Of a stretch of 64,000 nt of DNA, positions 52,101 to 62,604 are shown piece after piece (position 1 is the stretch's first letter; each line of letters opens with the position of its first letter). The notes beneath the pieces were generated by a model. That model saw nothing but the letters and a program-made list of their open reading frames with translations, did not search any database and had not been told where the DNA came from. The stretch is from Pokkaliibacter plantistimulans. GTDB taxonomy: Bacteria; Pseudomonadota; Gammaproteobacteria; Pseudomonadales; Balneatricaceae. The stretch spans positions 1,922,001-1,986,000 of the forward strand of contig NZ_CP177354.1 of NCBI RefSeq assembly GCF_046844695.1, read 5' to 3'. The position numbers and the translations under genes are program-made.

Positions 52101-52631
52101 TTATTGTGCCTGAGCCTTGCGGGCACGGGCGGCACTCACCAGACCGTCCAGCCAGTCCTGATGACCATTGATCATCGGGTTGGGTTTAGCGGCATGTAAC
52201 TCTGTCGCAGGTTTACCTTTCTGCGTTTCCTGCGTCAGGATGCGCACTCGACCGCCTTCCAGATCTTCCACCAGCCAGGCATGGTGCACATCCAGCCGGG
52301 ATTCGCTGCCTTCTTCACCTGCCCAGCCGTGCCAGGCAACCCGTCCGGGCTGGTCTGCCGCGGGAGCAACGAACTCATTGCACTGCGCTTCCACCGGAAA
52401 GCCGAAGGTCTCGAAGTAGAAGCGGTCATTACAGGCGAGCACCGGGCCCTGCTCATCATAAAAGCGCACATTGGCTGAGTTGGTGTAATAGCCGGGCCAC
52501 TCCGAGGGGGTCGCGAGCAGGGGCCAGATGTCTGCGGCACTCAGGCCCGCGACAATCACTTCATTGGAAACGTAGTTTTCGGTATAGCCGGGCACATAGC
52601 CCTCAGGCCAGATGATGGCATTCATTTTCAT
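52101..52631 (-). CDS. SRPBCC (START/Bet v1-like) domain protein
   Basis: A 176-residue protein starting at 52631 (MKMNAIIWPEGYVPGY). The pattern EVIVAGLSAADIWPLLATPSEWPGYYTNSANVRF followed by a long beta-rich stretch and a C-terminal helix (NPMINGHQDWLDGLVSAARAR) fits the helix-grip SRPBCC fold, which binds hydrophobic ligands. No enzyme function can be read from it. The LysR gene ends against it. The 345-bp region upstream (52632-52976) shows no gene and should hold its promoter and that of the alpha-2-macroglobulin gene. Confidence 0.8.
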   Translation of the reverse strand: MKMNAIIWPEGYVPGYTENYVSNEVIVAGLSAADIWPLLATPSEWPGYYTNSANVRFYDEQGPVLACNDRFYFETFGFPVEAQCNEFVAPAADQPGRVAWHGWAGEEGSESRLDVHHAWLVEDLEGGRVRILTQETQKGKPATELHAAKPNPMINGHQDWLDGLVSAARARKAQAQ

Positions 52632-52976
52632 GGTGTGTGTTCCGTAACAGGGTGAAGGGGGCTGGCTGACCCATGGCCGTTGCGGTGCATGGGGCAGCGT
52701 TACCGGACAAGGCACAGGCTTGTCGGAATGGCGCTATGGTGAAGAGGGGTGAGTAATAAATCTAATCCTGTAATTTTATTTTAATCATCACGTATCGTTA
52801 TATCTGAGCGCAGGCGACAGCGGGCAGCAGGTCTCAGGACTGTCAGGAAGGCGGGCAGGTCGTGATGCAGAACATCACCAGAAATTAACCTACTGTTACG
52901 TTTGGATGCATAGTAAGATGCGCTGGCCTTAAAGTTGGCTATGCTTACCACAGGACGTGATACAGGACCCCTCCTC

Positions 52977-55900
52977 ATGGCAGCCCGTGCTTATTCCCTC
53001 GTATTCCTGCTCTTTCTGACGACCTGGCTCAGTGGTTGTAACGACCAAGATGACGCTGCCAAAGCCGCCTCTGATGTGGCACAGAGTCAAACCACCAGCC
53101 AGACTGCAACGACTGCTTCACCGGCTCCGGCCGCTGCCGAGGCCTCGGCGAATCCCACCGATACTGCCGCTTCCACCGCTTCTACCCCGACTTCAGCAGA
53201 GGTGCCTGCAGATCAGGTGCAGCCTGCCGTGGCAGAAGGGGACGCTGAGCAGGGCAAGGCGCTGCAACAGCCAGTGCTCGACATGGTGGCGGTGAAAAAG
53301 AAATACGCCGATGTGCCGTTCAAGGTGCTGGATATTGGTCAGGGCAGCTACAAGGGCAGTCTGGCAGCTTCGGTCATCCTCTCGGCTCCGGCTGATCTGA
53401 CGCAGGATCTGAGCAAATGGCTGACTCTCAGCCGCGCCGACGGCAAGGCCGTGGACGGTGGCTGGATTGCCGACGACAGCGGCACCCGCCTGTACTTCCC
53501 TTATCTGGAGCCGGAAACCCAGTATCACATCCGCGTCAATGAAGGGCTGCCCTCGGCACTGGGCGCCAGTCTGAAAATCACTGACCGGGTGGTGGCGTCC
53601 CAGCAGGCGGATATCACTACACCGTCACTGCAGAAAAGCCTGAGCTTTGCCAGTCAGGGTAACTTCCTAGCCCATCGCCTGACCAAAGGGCTGCCGATTA
53701 CGGCGGTGAATGTCAGCGATGTGGAAGTCGATTTCTATCGCCTTGAAGACAATGACCTGCCCTGGTTCCTGTCGTCCTATGGCAACAGCAACCGCCTCTA
53801 CGGCTGGGATGCAGAAAGCGTTCTGAAGCGCACGCCGCGGGTGTATTCCGGTCGTTACGACCTGCAGCTTCCTGCCAATACCCGTGGCACCCGTTATATC
53901 CCCATCAGCAATGTGCCTGCCCTGCAGAGCAATGGCGTCTATCTGGCGATTCTGCGCGAGGTCGGTTTCTACGGTGAAAAGTTCACCTCGACCTGGTTTG
54001 CGGTCACGGACCTGGGCGTGCATGTGCGCCTGTACGACAAGACCATGACGGTCAGTGTGGCCTCACTGGCCAGTGCCGACCCGGTTGCCGGGGTACAGCT
54101 GCAGATGCTGGACGGCGATGGCAACACGCTGTGGTCGGGGGAAGCGGATAAAGACGGTATCGCCAGTGTGCCTGCCACCGAGCTGAAATCCGGCAAGGCG
54201 CGTCTGCTGCTGGCACACAAGGATGGCGACACCACGCTGGTCAAGCTCTATGGCCCGGCACTGGACCTGTCAGAGTTTGATATTCAGGGACGGCCACAGC
54301 AGGCGCAGTCGCTGTTCCTTTACAGCCCCCGTGATCTGTATCGACCCGGTGAAACGGTGCCGATCAGTGCGTTGCTGCGTGATGGTGACGGCAAAGCGGT
54401 GCCCGGCGTGGTACTGCAAAGCGAGCTGCGCCAGCCTGATGGTCGTGTGGTGCGCACTGAACGCCTGCAGCCGGGCGTGCTCAACTATTACGAAGCCAGT
54501 TTCGCCATCGCCAAAGATGCGCCCACCGGTGACTGGAGTGTCAGCGTGACCCTGCCGGATCATTCCCGACAGGATTACACCTTCAAGGTCGAAGACTTCC
54601 TGCCTGAGCGCATGACGCTGGCGATGGAAGGCCCGCAGCAGATTCTGGCCCATGAGTCATTCAACCTGCAGCTGGACGGGCGTTATCTGTATGGCGCCCC
54701 CGCCAACGGAAACCGGGTGCAGACCCAGCTGGTGGCCAAACGTTCAGCCCATCCCTTCGCTAACCTGCAGGACTTCTACTTCGGTGACGTCAACGATACC
54801 TCCTTTGAGCGGCGCGAAGATCTGGATGATGTACTGCTGGATGATCAGGGCAAGGGGACTCTGGAACTGAGTTCATTCTGGGACCGCCTTGGCAGCCCGC
54901 TGCAACTGCGCCTGTACGAAAGCCTGCTGGATAGCGGTGGCCGCCCCGTGACCCGCCGCTTTATCAGCGAAGTGCTGCCCGCACCGCAACTGGTGGGGAT
55001 TCGCCCACAGTTCAGGGACGATGAGACTGACAGTGACAGCGATGCCCACTTTGAGCTGGTGCTGACCGACGGCGAGAAAAAACTGGCCGCCAGTGGTCTG
55101 ACTGCCACGCTGATCCGGGAGGAGCGTAACTATCACTGGACCTATTCCGAAGCGGATGGCTGGAGCAGTGACTACACCGTGCGTCAGTATCCGGTGACCA
55201 GTCAGACCATCAGCGTTGAGGCAGACAAGACCGCTACCCTGGCCATGCCGGTGGAGTGGGGTTACTACCGGCTGGAAGTCACCAACCCGGCGACCAAACT
55301 GGTCAGCAGCTATCGCTTCCTCGCTGGCTGGATGCAGGATGACAACGCGCTGGCCGGACGCCCTGACCGTATTGGTCTGGCACTGGACAAGAAAGCCTAC
55401 AAGGTCGGTGACACCATCAAACTGAAAGTGCAGCCGCCGGCACCGGGCAAAGGCTTCGTCACGGTGGAGAGTGACAAACAGCTGTATCGTCAGGCGGTCA
55501 GCGTGCCTGCCGAAGGTGCCGTGGTGGAGATTCCGGTCGATGCGGCCTGGGATGGTCATCATGATCTGTATATCAATATGACGCTGGTACAGCCGGGCAG
55601 TGAGCGGGTAGAAAAACTGCCACGGCGGATGATGGGTATTCAGTACCTGCCGCTGGACCGCGAAGAGCGCCATCTGCAGGTCAGCCTGCAGGCCCCGGAA
55701 AAAGCACTGCCGGAAACCACCGTCACAGTTCCGGTGACCCTCACCCGCTCCGGCAGTCTGCCGAAAACCGCACGGGTGACGCTGGCAGCGGTGGATATGG
55801 GCGTGCTCAATATCAGTGACTTCAAAACGCCCGACCCCTTTGGCTGGTTCTTTGCCCAGCGTCGCTATGCCATCGACAGCCGCGACAGCTACGGTGATCT

Positions 55901-58118
55901 GATTGAAGGCGAGGACGGCGACTTTGCCAAACTGCAGTTTGGTGGCGATGGTGATCTGAATCGCGGGGGCAGTGAGCCGCCGTCCGATGTGCAGATTGTG
56001 TCGCTGTTCTCCGGGCTGGTGGATGTGGATGCCGAAGGTAAGGCGCAGGTGCCACTGACCCTGCCAGACTTCAACGGGCGTGTACGTCTGATGGCCGTGG
56101 CCTTCGGTGACGATGCCTACGGTTCTGCTGAGCAGGAAATGCAGGTGGCGGCGCCGCTGGTCACCCAGCTGACCAAGCCGCGCTTCCTGGCTTCCGGGGA
56201 TCAGGCGGAGATCGTGCTTGATCTGCATAACCTCAGTGGAGTCACACAAAAGGCCAGTATCGATGTCAGTACCGAGAGCGGGCTGAGCTTCACCGACCAG
56301 CCTGATCCGCTGCACTGGCAGAAGCAGGTTGAGCTGGCCGTCAATCAGAAGCTGTCACTGCACATCCCGGTGACGGCGGGGCAGGAGTTTGGCCAGATAC
56401 CAATTCGTGCTGCGATCAGTGGTCTGCATGATCTGCCCGAGGGGGCCAGGGATCACTTTGTCCGCGAAACCTCTCTGCGCGTGCGTCCGGCCTGGGCGCC
56501 CAGCCGCCTGAGCTGGCAACAGGTGATTCATCCGGGGCAGGCCTTCCAGCTGCCGCAAAGTGCTGCGGTGGCACTGATTCCTTCCAGTATCAAGGGGTCT
56601 CTGAGCCTGTCATCGCTGCCGCCGCTGAACGTCAGCGAGTATCTGCAGGCGCTGAAGGCCTATCCCTATGGTTGTCTGGAGCAGACCACCAGCGGCGTGT
56701 TCCCGCAGCTCTATATCAATGATGACCTGCTGGCACGCATGGGGATCGCCGGTGATGACGCCCGGACGCGCAAGCAGGCACTGGAAATGGCCATTCAGCG
56801 CTTGTTTGGCATGCAGCAGTCCAGCGGTGGTTTTGGCCTGTGGAACAGTGACAGCCCGGAAGAATACTGGCTGACGGTGTATGTCACCGACTTCCTGATG
56901 CGGGCGCGCGAAGCGGGCTTCGCCATTCCGGCCAAGAACCTGCAGGATGCCCTCAGTCGTCTCAATGACTATGTGCGCAGCCCCGATATGATCAACAGCT
57001 ACTATATGGACGAGCAGGAGCGCAGCCGCTTTGCGGTGCAGGCTTACGCCGGGCAGGTGCTGGCCCGTACCGGACAGGCGCCGCTGTCTGAGCTGCGTAA
57101 CCTGTACGATAACCAGCGTCAGAACGCCGCCCCGTTACCCTTGCTGCAACTGGGGCTGGCGCTGGCCAAGAGCGGTGATGCACCCCGCAGCCAGCAAGCT
57201 ATCAGGCAGGCACTGGCCGATTTTGCCAAACAGCCCAAGGAGAGCCGTGGGTATGCCTATTATGCCGACTACGGCAGCCCCATTCGTGACCGGGCACTGG
57301 CACTGTACTGGCTGGTGGAAGCAGGGCAGCCTGCCGAGCAGTGGCAGCCGCTGCTGTTTGATCTCTCCAGCCGCCTGAAGCAGCGTGAGTGGTTCAGCAC
57401 TCAGGAAAGCAACGCCCTGTTTCTGGCCGGTAGTGCGGTGATGCGTAGCGAGGGCAAGGCCATGAGTCTGATGCTCAGCCACGGTGACAGCAGCGAATCG
57501 CTGGATCAGACCAGTGTGCAGATGCCTGCTGATGCTGAACTGGTGGGGCAGGGTATGGAAGTGCTGAATCAGGGCAGTGCGGATGCCTATCTCAATCTCA
57601 CCCTGCTGGGTTACGAGCAGCACCTGCCCAAGGCCATCAACAAGGGCTTGCAGGTGCAGCGCAGCCTGTTCAGTGCGGACGGGGTGCCGCTGCAACAGGC
57701 GGGCGGCGCTGACAATGGCACCATTACCCTGAAAACCGGCGATATGGTGCTGGTACGTCTTGATGTGCAAAGTGATGAGTCGGCCCATCACGTTATGGTG
57801 GTGGACCTGCTGCCCGCAGGACTGGAGCTGGAGAACCAGAATCTGGCTACCTCCGTTGCTCTGGCTGATGTCATGGTGGAGGGCAGTAAAATCTCCGAGG
57901 TCATGCAGTATCAGGACATTCGCCATCAGGAATATCGTGATGACCGCTACGTGGCTGCGGTGGAGATGAGTTCCCGCCGTGCCCAGCTGTACTATCTGGC
58001 GCGAGCGGTGTCTCCCGGCACCTATACCCTGGCGCCGACCTATGCCGAGGCCATGTATGACCCGCAGGTGCGTCATCAGGGCGGCAGGCAGCCACAGCTG
58101 GTGGTCAAAGGGCGCTGA
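52977..58118 (+). CDS. yfhM: bacterial alpha-2-macroglobulin lipoprotein (YfhM-like)
   Basis: A 1,713-residue protein. The start at 52977 gives a clean lipoprotein signal (MAARAYSLVFLLFLTTWLSGC) with AGGA nine bases upstream. A Thr/Ala/Pro-rich linker follows to about residue 95, then the MG domains, and a thioester domain with the CLEQ motif (C1233 in YPYGCLEQTTSG). The thioester can trap attacking proteases. E. coli YfhM is slightly shorter (1,653). As in E. coli, the gene precedes pbpC, and the pair is thought to defend and repair the envelope when murein is breached. Confidence 0.93.
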   Translation: MAARAYSLVFLLFLTTWLSGCNDQDDAAKAASDVAQSQTTSQTATTASPAPAAAEASANPTDTAASTASTPTSAEVPADQVQPAVAEGDAEQGKALQQPVLDMVAVKKKYADVPFKVLDIGQGSYKGSLAASVILSAPADLTQDLSKWLTLSRADGKAVDGGWIADDSGTRLYFPYLEPETQYHIRVNEGLPSALGASLKITDRVVASQQADITTPSLQKSLSFASQGNFLAHRLTKGLPITAVNVSDVEVDFYRLEDNDLPWFLSSYGNSNRLYGWDAESVLKRTPRVYSGRYDLQLPANTRGTRYIPISNVPALQSNGVYLAILREVGFYGEKFTSTWFAVTDLGVHVRLYDKTMTVSVASLASADPVAGVQLQMLDGDGNTLWSGEADKDGIASVPATELKSGKARLLLAHKDGDTTLVKLYGPALDLSEFDIQGRPQQAQSLFLYSPRDLYRPGETVPISALLRDGDGKAVPGVVLQSELRQPDGRVVRTERLQPGVLNYYEASFAIAKDAPTGDWSVSVTLPDHSRQDYTFKVEDFLPERMTLAMEGPQQILAHESFNLQLDGRYLYGAPANGNRVQTQLVAKRSAHPFANLQDFYFGDVNDTSFERREDLDDVLLDDQGKGTLELSSFWDRLGSPLQLRLYESLLDSGGRPVTRRFISEVLPAPQLVGIRPQFRDDETDSDSDAHFELVLTDGEKKLAASGLTATLIREERNYHWTYSEADGWSSDYTVRQYPVTSQTISVEADKTATLAMPVEWGYYRLEVTNPATKLVSSYRFLAGWMQDDNALAGRPDRIGLALDKKAYKVGDTIKLKVQPPAPGKGFVTVESDKQLYRQAVSVPAEGAVVEIPVDAAWDGHHDLYINMTLVQPGSERVEKLPRRMMGIQYLPLDREERHLQVSLQAPEKALPETTVTVPVTLTRSGSLPKTARVTLAAVDMGVLNISDFKTPDPFGWFFAQRRYAIDSRDSYGDLIEGEDGDFAKLQFGGDGDLNRGGSEPPSDVQIVSLFSGLVDVDAEGKAQVPLTLPDFNGRVRLMAVAFGDDAYGSAEQEMQVAAPLVTQLTKPRFLASGDQAEIVLDLHNLSGVTQKASIDVSTESGLSFTDQPDPLHWQKQVELAVNQKLSLHIPVTAGQEFGQIPIRAAISGLHDLPEGARDHFVRETSLRVRPAWAPSRLSWQQVIHPGQAFQLPQSAAVALIPSSIKGSLSLSSLPPLNVSEYLQALKAYPYGCLEQTTSGVFPQLYINDDLLARMGIAGDDARTRKQALEMAIQRLFGMQQSSGGFGLWNSDSPEEYWLTVYVTDFLMRAREAGFAIPAKNLQDALSRLNDYVRSPDMINSYYMDEQERSRFAVQAYAGQVLARTGQAPLSELRNLYDNQRQNAAPLPLLQLGLALAKSGDAPRSQQAIRQALADFAKQPKESRGYAYYADYGSPIRDRALALYWLVEAGQPAEQWQPLLFDLSSRLKQREWFSTQESNALFLAGSAVMRSEGKAMSLMLSHGDSSESLDQTSVQMPADAELVGQGMEVLNQGSADAYLNLTLLGYEQHLPKAINKGLQVQRSLFSADGVPLQQAGGADNGTITLKTGDMVLVRLDVQSDESAHHVMVVDLLPAGLELENQNLATSVALADVMVEGSKISEVMQYQDIRHQEYRDDRYVAAVEMSSRRAQLYYLARAVSPGTYTLAPTYAEAMYDPQVRHQGGRQPQLVVKGR

Positions 58119-58129
58119 GTGGCGGGAGC

Positions 58130-58144
58130 GTGTTCACGATCTGC
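58130..58144 (+). repeat. GTTCACGATCTGC dispersed motif, third locus
   Basis: GTGTTCACGATCTGC follows the alpha-2-macroglobulin stop by 12 bases and matches the arms of inverted repeats at 17354-17490 and 37183-37235. Here the second arm is degenerate (GGGAGCGTAAACACGC near 58152-58168). Confidence 0.45.
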
Positions 58145-58302
58145 CGAGACCGGTGGGAGCGTAAACACGCTACCGAAATACTTTCTGCACTGCTCACTAT
58201 CGACGTGACTATCGACGTGGCCGGGGAAGGTTCATGCCTGACCGGTCACTGTTCTTATCTGCTGCTTCTGCGATGTATGACGTCTGACTGGCCTGTACCC
58301 GA

Positions 58303-60690
58303 ATGAACATAAAGAGCGTAGCCACCCAGTACTGGCGAAGCCATGCGCGAGGTCTGCGTGTGGTGGCTGTTGTCCTGCTGGCGCTGCTGGTGTTGCTGGC
58401 GCTGGCCGGTTGGGCGGATCGTCGCTATCCGTTGCCTGCCGCTCCGCACTTCAGCACGGTCGTGCTGGACCGTCAGGGCGAACCCCTGCGCGCCTTTGCC
58501 GATGAGCAGGGGATCTGGCGTTACCCGGTCACGCTGGATGAGGTGTCGCCGGAATACCTGCAATTACTGATTAATTACGAAGACCGCTGGTTCTACTGGC
58601 ACCCCGGTATCAACCCTGTCGCCATTGTGCGGGCCTTCTGGCAGAACGTCAGCAACGGGGAAATTGTCTCCGGTGGGTCGACCCTGACCATGCAGGTAGC
58701 GCGCCTGCTGGAGCCGGAGCAGCAGCTGACCGGCCAGCGTACCTATCTGCTCAAGTTGCGGCAGATTGCTCGTGCCCTGCAGCTGGAATGGCATTACAGC
58801 AAAGCGCAGATTCTGACGCTGTATCTCAACCTCGCCCCCTTTGGCGGCCCGCTGTCTGGCGTGCAGGCGGCCAGTTTCAGCTATTTTGGCAAACCGGTGC
58901 GCCAGCTCAGTGATGCCGAAGCCGCGCTGCTGGCGGTACTACCGCAACGGCCCAGTGCCCTGCGGCCTGATCGCTATCCGCAGCGGGCGCATCAGGCACG
59001 CGACAAGGTGCTGCAGCGTATGGCCGAGCTGGGAGTGTGGCCAGCGGCGCGGGTGGCGGATGCGCTGATCGAACCGGTCAGCGTGCTGCGCCAGCGTTCA
59101 CCGATGCTGGCGCCGCTGCTGGCGCGTCGTCTGCACGATAGCTGTGCCGATTGCCAGCGCATTCAGTCCACTCTTAAGGTCACGGTGCAGCGGCAGGTAG
59201 AGCAGGCCGTGCAGCGCTATCTGGCCCATCTGCCCCCGGCGCAGTCGGTGGCGGCACTGGTGGTGGATAACAGCGATATGTCGGTGCTAGCCTATGTTGG
59301 CTCTGCTGACTTTCTTTCAGAAGCGCGTGCCGGTCATGTCGACATGGTGCAGGCAGTGCGCTCACCGGGCTCGACTCTCAAGCCTTTTCTCTACGGCATG
59401 GCGCTGGATCAGGGGCTGATCCATTCGGCGTCGCTGCTGATCGATGCGCCTCGCTTTGACCGGGCTTACCGGCCACACAATTTCAGCGGTGGTTTCAACG
59501 GCCCGGTCAGCGCCAGTGAGGCACTGCAGCGTTCACTCAATATTCCCGCCGTACAGTTACTTGACCATATCGGTGCCGGGCGCTTTGCCTCGCAGCTGCA
59601 GCATGGCGGGCTGCAACTGTTCGGGCCGGGGGCGCGCCAACCCAATGAATCACTGATTCTGGGGGGAATTGGAGTACGGCTGGAGCAGCTGGTCGGCAGT
59701 TATGCGGCGCTGGCACGCGGCGGCAAGGCCGCTCTGCCGCGCCTCACGTTGCAGCAACCTCTGCAGGAGCGTTACCTGCTCAGTCCGGGTGCGGCGTGGA
59801 TTGTCTGGCGTATGCTGGCGCACAGCCCTTATCAGGTGATTCAGCGACTGACCGGCGACAGCTGGAATCTGGCCTGGAAGACCGGCACCAGCTATGGCTT
59901 TCGCGATGCCTGGGCCGTGGGGGTGACGCAGGGGCTGACCATCGGTGTGTGGGTGGGCAGGCCCGATGGCAGCCCCAGCCCCGGCGAGCAGGGCAGCACG
60001 GCGGCTGCGCCACTGCTGTTCAGCCTTTACAGCTCACTGGCATCGGCACAGGGGCGGCAGGCACTGCTACCGCCTGCCAGTGTCAGTCAGGCCGAAATAT
60101 GCTGGCCCCTTGGCACCCTTGCATCGGCCAGCGAAAACCAGCATGGAAACTGCATGCGTAAAATGTCGGCATGGTTGCTCGATGGCACCGTGCCACCGAC
60201 GCTGGCCGAAGGGGATGAAATCCAGCTGGCCTCACTGCTGGAGCGGGTATGGCTGCAACCTGACACCGGCCTGCGGGCGGAGCCAGCCTGTGCCGGTGGT
60301 GAGCACCTGCAGGAGCAGCAGGTCGCATTGTGGCCGATGGCGCTGGAGCCCTGGTTGCCCCGTGACTGGCGTCGCAGCCGCCGGTTGCCGGGCGTGGCTG
60401 AGGAGTGTGGGCTGCTGGGTGCCGAGCAGCTGCCACTGCAAATCACTACGCTGCCTGACGGGGCTGAAATTCAGCAGCCGGGCAGGGCGCGTGCGCCGAT
60501 TCCGGTCAATCTGCATGCCGATGGTGGCAGTGGCGAGCGGGCCTGGTATCTCAATGGTGCCTTTATTGGCCGGAGTTCTGCTGTGGGGGTGTTGCCTTAC
60601 AGCTTTAATCAGCCCGGGCCGTATCAGTTAAGTGTGACTGATCAGCAGGGCAATACCGACATGATCAATCTGGTCGTGAAAATGAAATAG
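58303..60690 (+). CDS. pbpC: penicillin-binding protein 1C
   Basis: A 795-residue bifunctional class A PBP. A single N-terminal membrane anchor spans about residues 18-37. The glycosyltransferase domain has E93 in NYEDRWFYWHPG and GGSTLTMQVARLL. The transpeptidase domain has the SxxK serine S357 (SPGSTLKPF) and the KTG box at K526 (WKTGTSYG). The C-terminal BiPBP_C domain ends with a beta-rich segment (WYLNGAFIGRS). It follows the alpha-2-macroglobulin gene by 184 bases, the same order as in E. coli. It polymerises and may cross-link murein during repair. Confidence 0.95.
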   Translation: MNIKSVATQYWRSHARGLRVVAVVLLALLVLLALAGWADRRYPLPAAPHFSTVVLDRQGEPLRAFADEQGIWRYPVTLDEVSPEYLQLLINYEDRWFYWHPGINPVAIVRAFWQNVSNGEIVSGGSTLTMQVARLLEPEQQLTGQRTYLLKLRQIARALQLEWHYSKAQILTLYLNLAPFGGPLSGVQAASFSYFGKPVRQLSDAEAALLAVLPQRPSALRPDRYPQRAHQARDKVLQRMAELGVWPAARVADALIEPVSVLRQRSPMLAPLLARRLHDSCADCQRIQSTLKVTVQRQVEQAVQRYLAHLPPAQSVAALVVDNSDMSVLAYVGSADFLSEARAGHVDMVQAVRSPGSTLKPFLYGMALDQGLIHSASLLIDAPRFDRAYRPHNFSGGFNGPVSASEALQRSLNIPAVQLLDHIGAGRFASQLQHGGLQLFGPGARQPNESLILGGIGVRLEQLVGSYAALARGGKAALPRLTLQQPLQERYLLSPGAAWIVWRMLAHSPYQVIQRLTGDSWNLAWKTGTSYGFRDAWAVGVTQGLTIGVWVGRPDGSPSPGEQGSTAAAPLLFSLYSSLASAQGRQALLPPASVSQAEICWPLGTLASASENQHGNCMRKMSAWLLDGTVPPTLAEGDEIQLASLLERVWLQPDTGLRAEPACAGGEHLQEQQVALWPMALEPWLPRDWRRSRRLPGVAEECGLLGAEQLPLQITTLPDGAEIQQPGRARAPIPVNLHADGGSGERAWYLNGAFIGRSSAVGVLPYSFNQPGPYQLSVTDQQGNTDMINLVVKMK

Positions 60691-60892
60691 ATCCCATCAT
60701 CACTGATGAAGTGGGCCTTGCTGAAGTAGGCACTGATGAAGTCGTCCCTGATGAAACATGCCTGTTTCAAGGGTTGTGCAGTGCTTCGCTGGGGTGGGAT
60801 AAGGAAGAGGATAGTATCCAGGGATGTCTAGTGTGTTTACTTACCTTCGTGGTCATCGGCAGAGCCATCCATCCACTCCCCGCGTGTCAGCT

Positions 60893-61585
60893 ATGCGCCA
60901 TGGAGTAAGACTGCGCCTGACCGTGATACCGCTGGCGCTGATACTGGCAGGGTGTGCCGGGCGCAACATGCCGCCACAGAGCTATATTGGCCGCTACCAT
61001 ATCGAAGACCCCAGAGCGGATGCGTACCGCGTATGCTCGGTGGTCAACTGTGACGAGAACAGCCGTCTGAAGCTGAGTGCCGCGGAGCGCCAGCAGCTGC
61101 ACGCGGTGTTTGAGCCTGCGGCGAGCGATGCGGTACAGGAGCGTCAGCAGGTGGGACAGGCTGTGGCGCTGCTGGAGCGTATCAACGGGGCGAAGAACAA
61201 TACCGCCGGGGATGAGGCGCGCAATCACGGCACCTTTGCCGGTTCTCCGCAGCTTGACTGCATTGCTGAAACCATCAACACCACGGTGGCCCTGTTGCTG
61301 ATGCAGCGCGAAGGGCTGCTGCATTTCCATCACACCGGCTATCCCGGTCATCGTGGACCGCTGCAGCTGCTCGGCCCGCACAATACCGCGGTGATGGTGG
61401 AAAACGAGAGCGGTCAGGAATACGCAGTAGACTCCTGGTTTTTTGCCAACGGTGTTGAACCGGTGATTGTGCCGCTGGCAGAGTGGCGTGCAGGCTATGA
61501 CCCGGACAAGGACCCTGACAGGCTCAAGGGGTCTGCCGCGGCAGAAGCAAACTCAGCGCAGACGGCGATAACGCCCGCGAACTGA
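60893..61585 (+). CDS. hypothetical lipoprotein
   Basis: A 230-residue protein starting at 60893 (MRHGVRLRLTVIPLALILAGC), where the lipobox LAGC defines the start better than the upstream in-frame start at 60824. The mature chain has CSVVNCDENS and DCIAETINTTVALLLMQREGLLHFHH, suggestive of a transglutaminase-like or Cys-His fold, but I cannot name a family. It is 202 bases downstream of pbpC and may share its transcript. The C-terminal tail is low in complexity (GSAAAEANSAQ). Confidence 0.75.
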   Translation: MRHGVRLRLTVIPLALILAGCAGRNMPPQSYIGRYHIEDPRADAYRVCSVVNCDENSRLKLSAAERQQLHAVFEPAASDAVQERQQVGQAVALLERINGAKNNTAGDEARNHGTFAGSPQLDCIAETINTTVALLLMQREGLLHFHHTGYPGHRGPLQLLGPHNTAVMVENESGQEYAVDSWFFANGVEPVIVPLAEWRAGYDPDKDPDRLKGSAAAEANSAQTAITPAN

Positions 61586-61636
61586 GGGTAGCTGAAGTTA
61601 GAAACGCCAAGTCCATAGAAGCTACAAATCCATAGA

Positions 61637-61683
61637 AACGATAAGGCCGGAACAGCTAACACTGTTCCGGCCTTATCGTTTTA
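61637..61683. terminator. strong bidirectional terminator
   Basis: A 19-bp perfect stem, left arm 61637-61655 and right arm 61662-61680 (core AAGGCCGGAACAG), with a 6-base loop, flanked by A-rich sequence before and TTTTA after. It separates the lipoprotein gene from the convergent FCD regulator. Confidence 0.9.
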
Positions 61684-61707
61684 GCTCATGGTAAGTAAGC
61701 CGCCCGG

Positions 61708-62505
61708 TTATTCCATGGATTTGACCGGGTTCTCGGCAAACAAGAAGCGGTCGTCCTGCATGTCATCGTTGATTTCTGACGCCTGAAACAACATCTGCTT
61801 GGTGTTTTCCAGATGCTGCCACATGGCCCGTTTGGCCCCCTGAGGGTCCTTGCGAATCAGCGCCTTGAGAATCTGCTCGTGGTCTTCACACCAGCTGTCG
61901 ATGGAGCTGGCATCGATGTGTTCATGCAGCTTGCGCCAGTAGGGGTTCTGTTCCCGCTGGTGCCAGAGTTTCTCTACCAGCGTCACCAGTACCGAGTTCT
62001 GGGTTGCCTGAGCGACCTGGATATGAAAGCGCTTGTCCCACTCGGAATCACGGTAGCGGTCTTCCTGTCTGGCCTGCTCCTGAATGGCCATCAGCTGCAC
62101 GATATCGCTTTTGGTGACCTGGCTGGCAGCAAACTCGGCAATGTTGCTTTCCAGCAGCTGTCTGGCCTGCAACATCTCGAACGGGCCGGCGGACAGGGTC
62201 ATGAACTCGTTGTCGTGGCCTGCATCGGTCGGGGTCTTGATCTGCTGGGAAATAACGTGGATGCCCGAGCCCTTGCGGACCTCAACCAGACCTTCCACTT
62301 CCAGCATGATGATGCCTTCACGGACCACGGTGCGGCTGACGTTCATGTCTTCAGCGATATAGCGCTCAGCGGGCAGCTTATCGCCGATGGCGTAACGTCC
62401 GGCGGCGATCTGTTTCTTCAGCTCGGCAGCTACGTGCTGGTAAAGCCGTTTCGGCTCGTCACTGTCCATGTCTTTCAAGGTCTCTTTCAGCGTCTCTTTC
62501 AACAT
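61708..62505 (-). CDS. ExuR/UxuR-like GntR family regulator
   Basis: About 265 residues with the start at 62505 (MLKETLKETLKDMDSD); 62469 is an alternative start, and neither has a strong ribosome site. The winged helix is at about residues 20-90 (LPAERYIAEDMNVSRTVVREGIIMLEVEGLVEVRKGSGI). The FCD domain closely follows E. coli UxuR/ExuR: GPFEMLQARQLLESNIAEFAA and KDPQGAKRAMWQHLENTKQML. It is encoded next to a TRAP large permease, so it probably controls hexuronate uptake and responds to a hexuronate or derived acid. The N-terminus holds an internal codon repeat (KETLKETLK). Confidence 0.87.
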   Translation of the reverse strand: MLKETLKETLKDMDSDEPKRLYQHVAAELKKQIAAGRYAIGDKLPAERYIAEDMNVSRTVVREGIIMLEVEGLVEVRKGSGIHVISQQIKTPTDAGHDNEFMTLSAGPFEMLQARQLLESNIAEFAASQVTKSDIVQLMAIQEQARQEDRYRDSEWDKRFHIQVAQATQNSVLVTLVEKLWHQREQNPYWRKLHEHIDASSIDSWCEDHEQILKALIRKDPQGAKRAMWQHLENTKQMLFQASEINDDMQDDRFLFAENPVKSME

Positions 62506-62604
62506 AGTGCTCGTGCAACCCTTCGGAGTAAGGGGTAATGGCAACCGCAGTCATCGCTGTTGCCGGTGGCTGAAACCATCTTCGCCCCGGCAACGGGCTC
62601 CTGG

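Noticed and set aside
60691..60760. CTGATGAAGT repeats after pbpC as a regulatory array
   Set aside because: Only three imperfect copies with irregular spacing; they may be debris, and no hairpin or site is evident.
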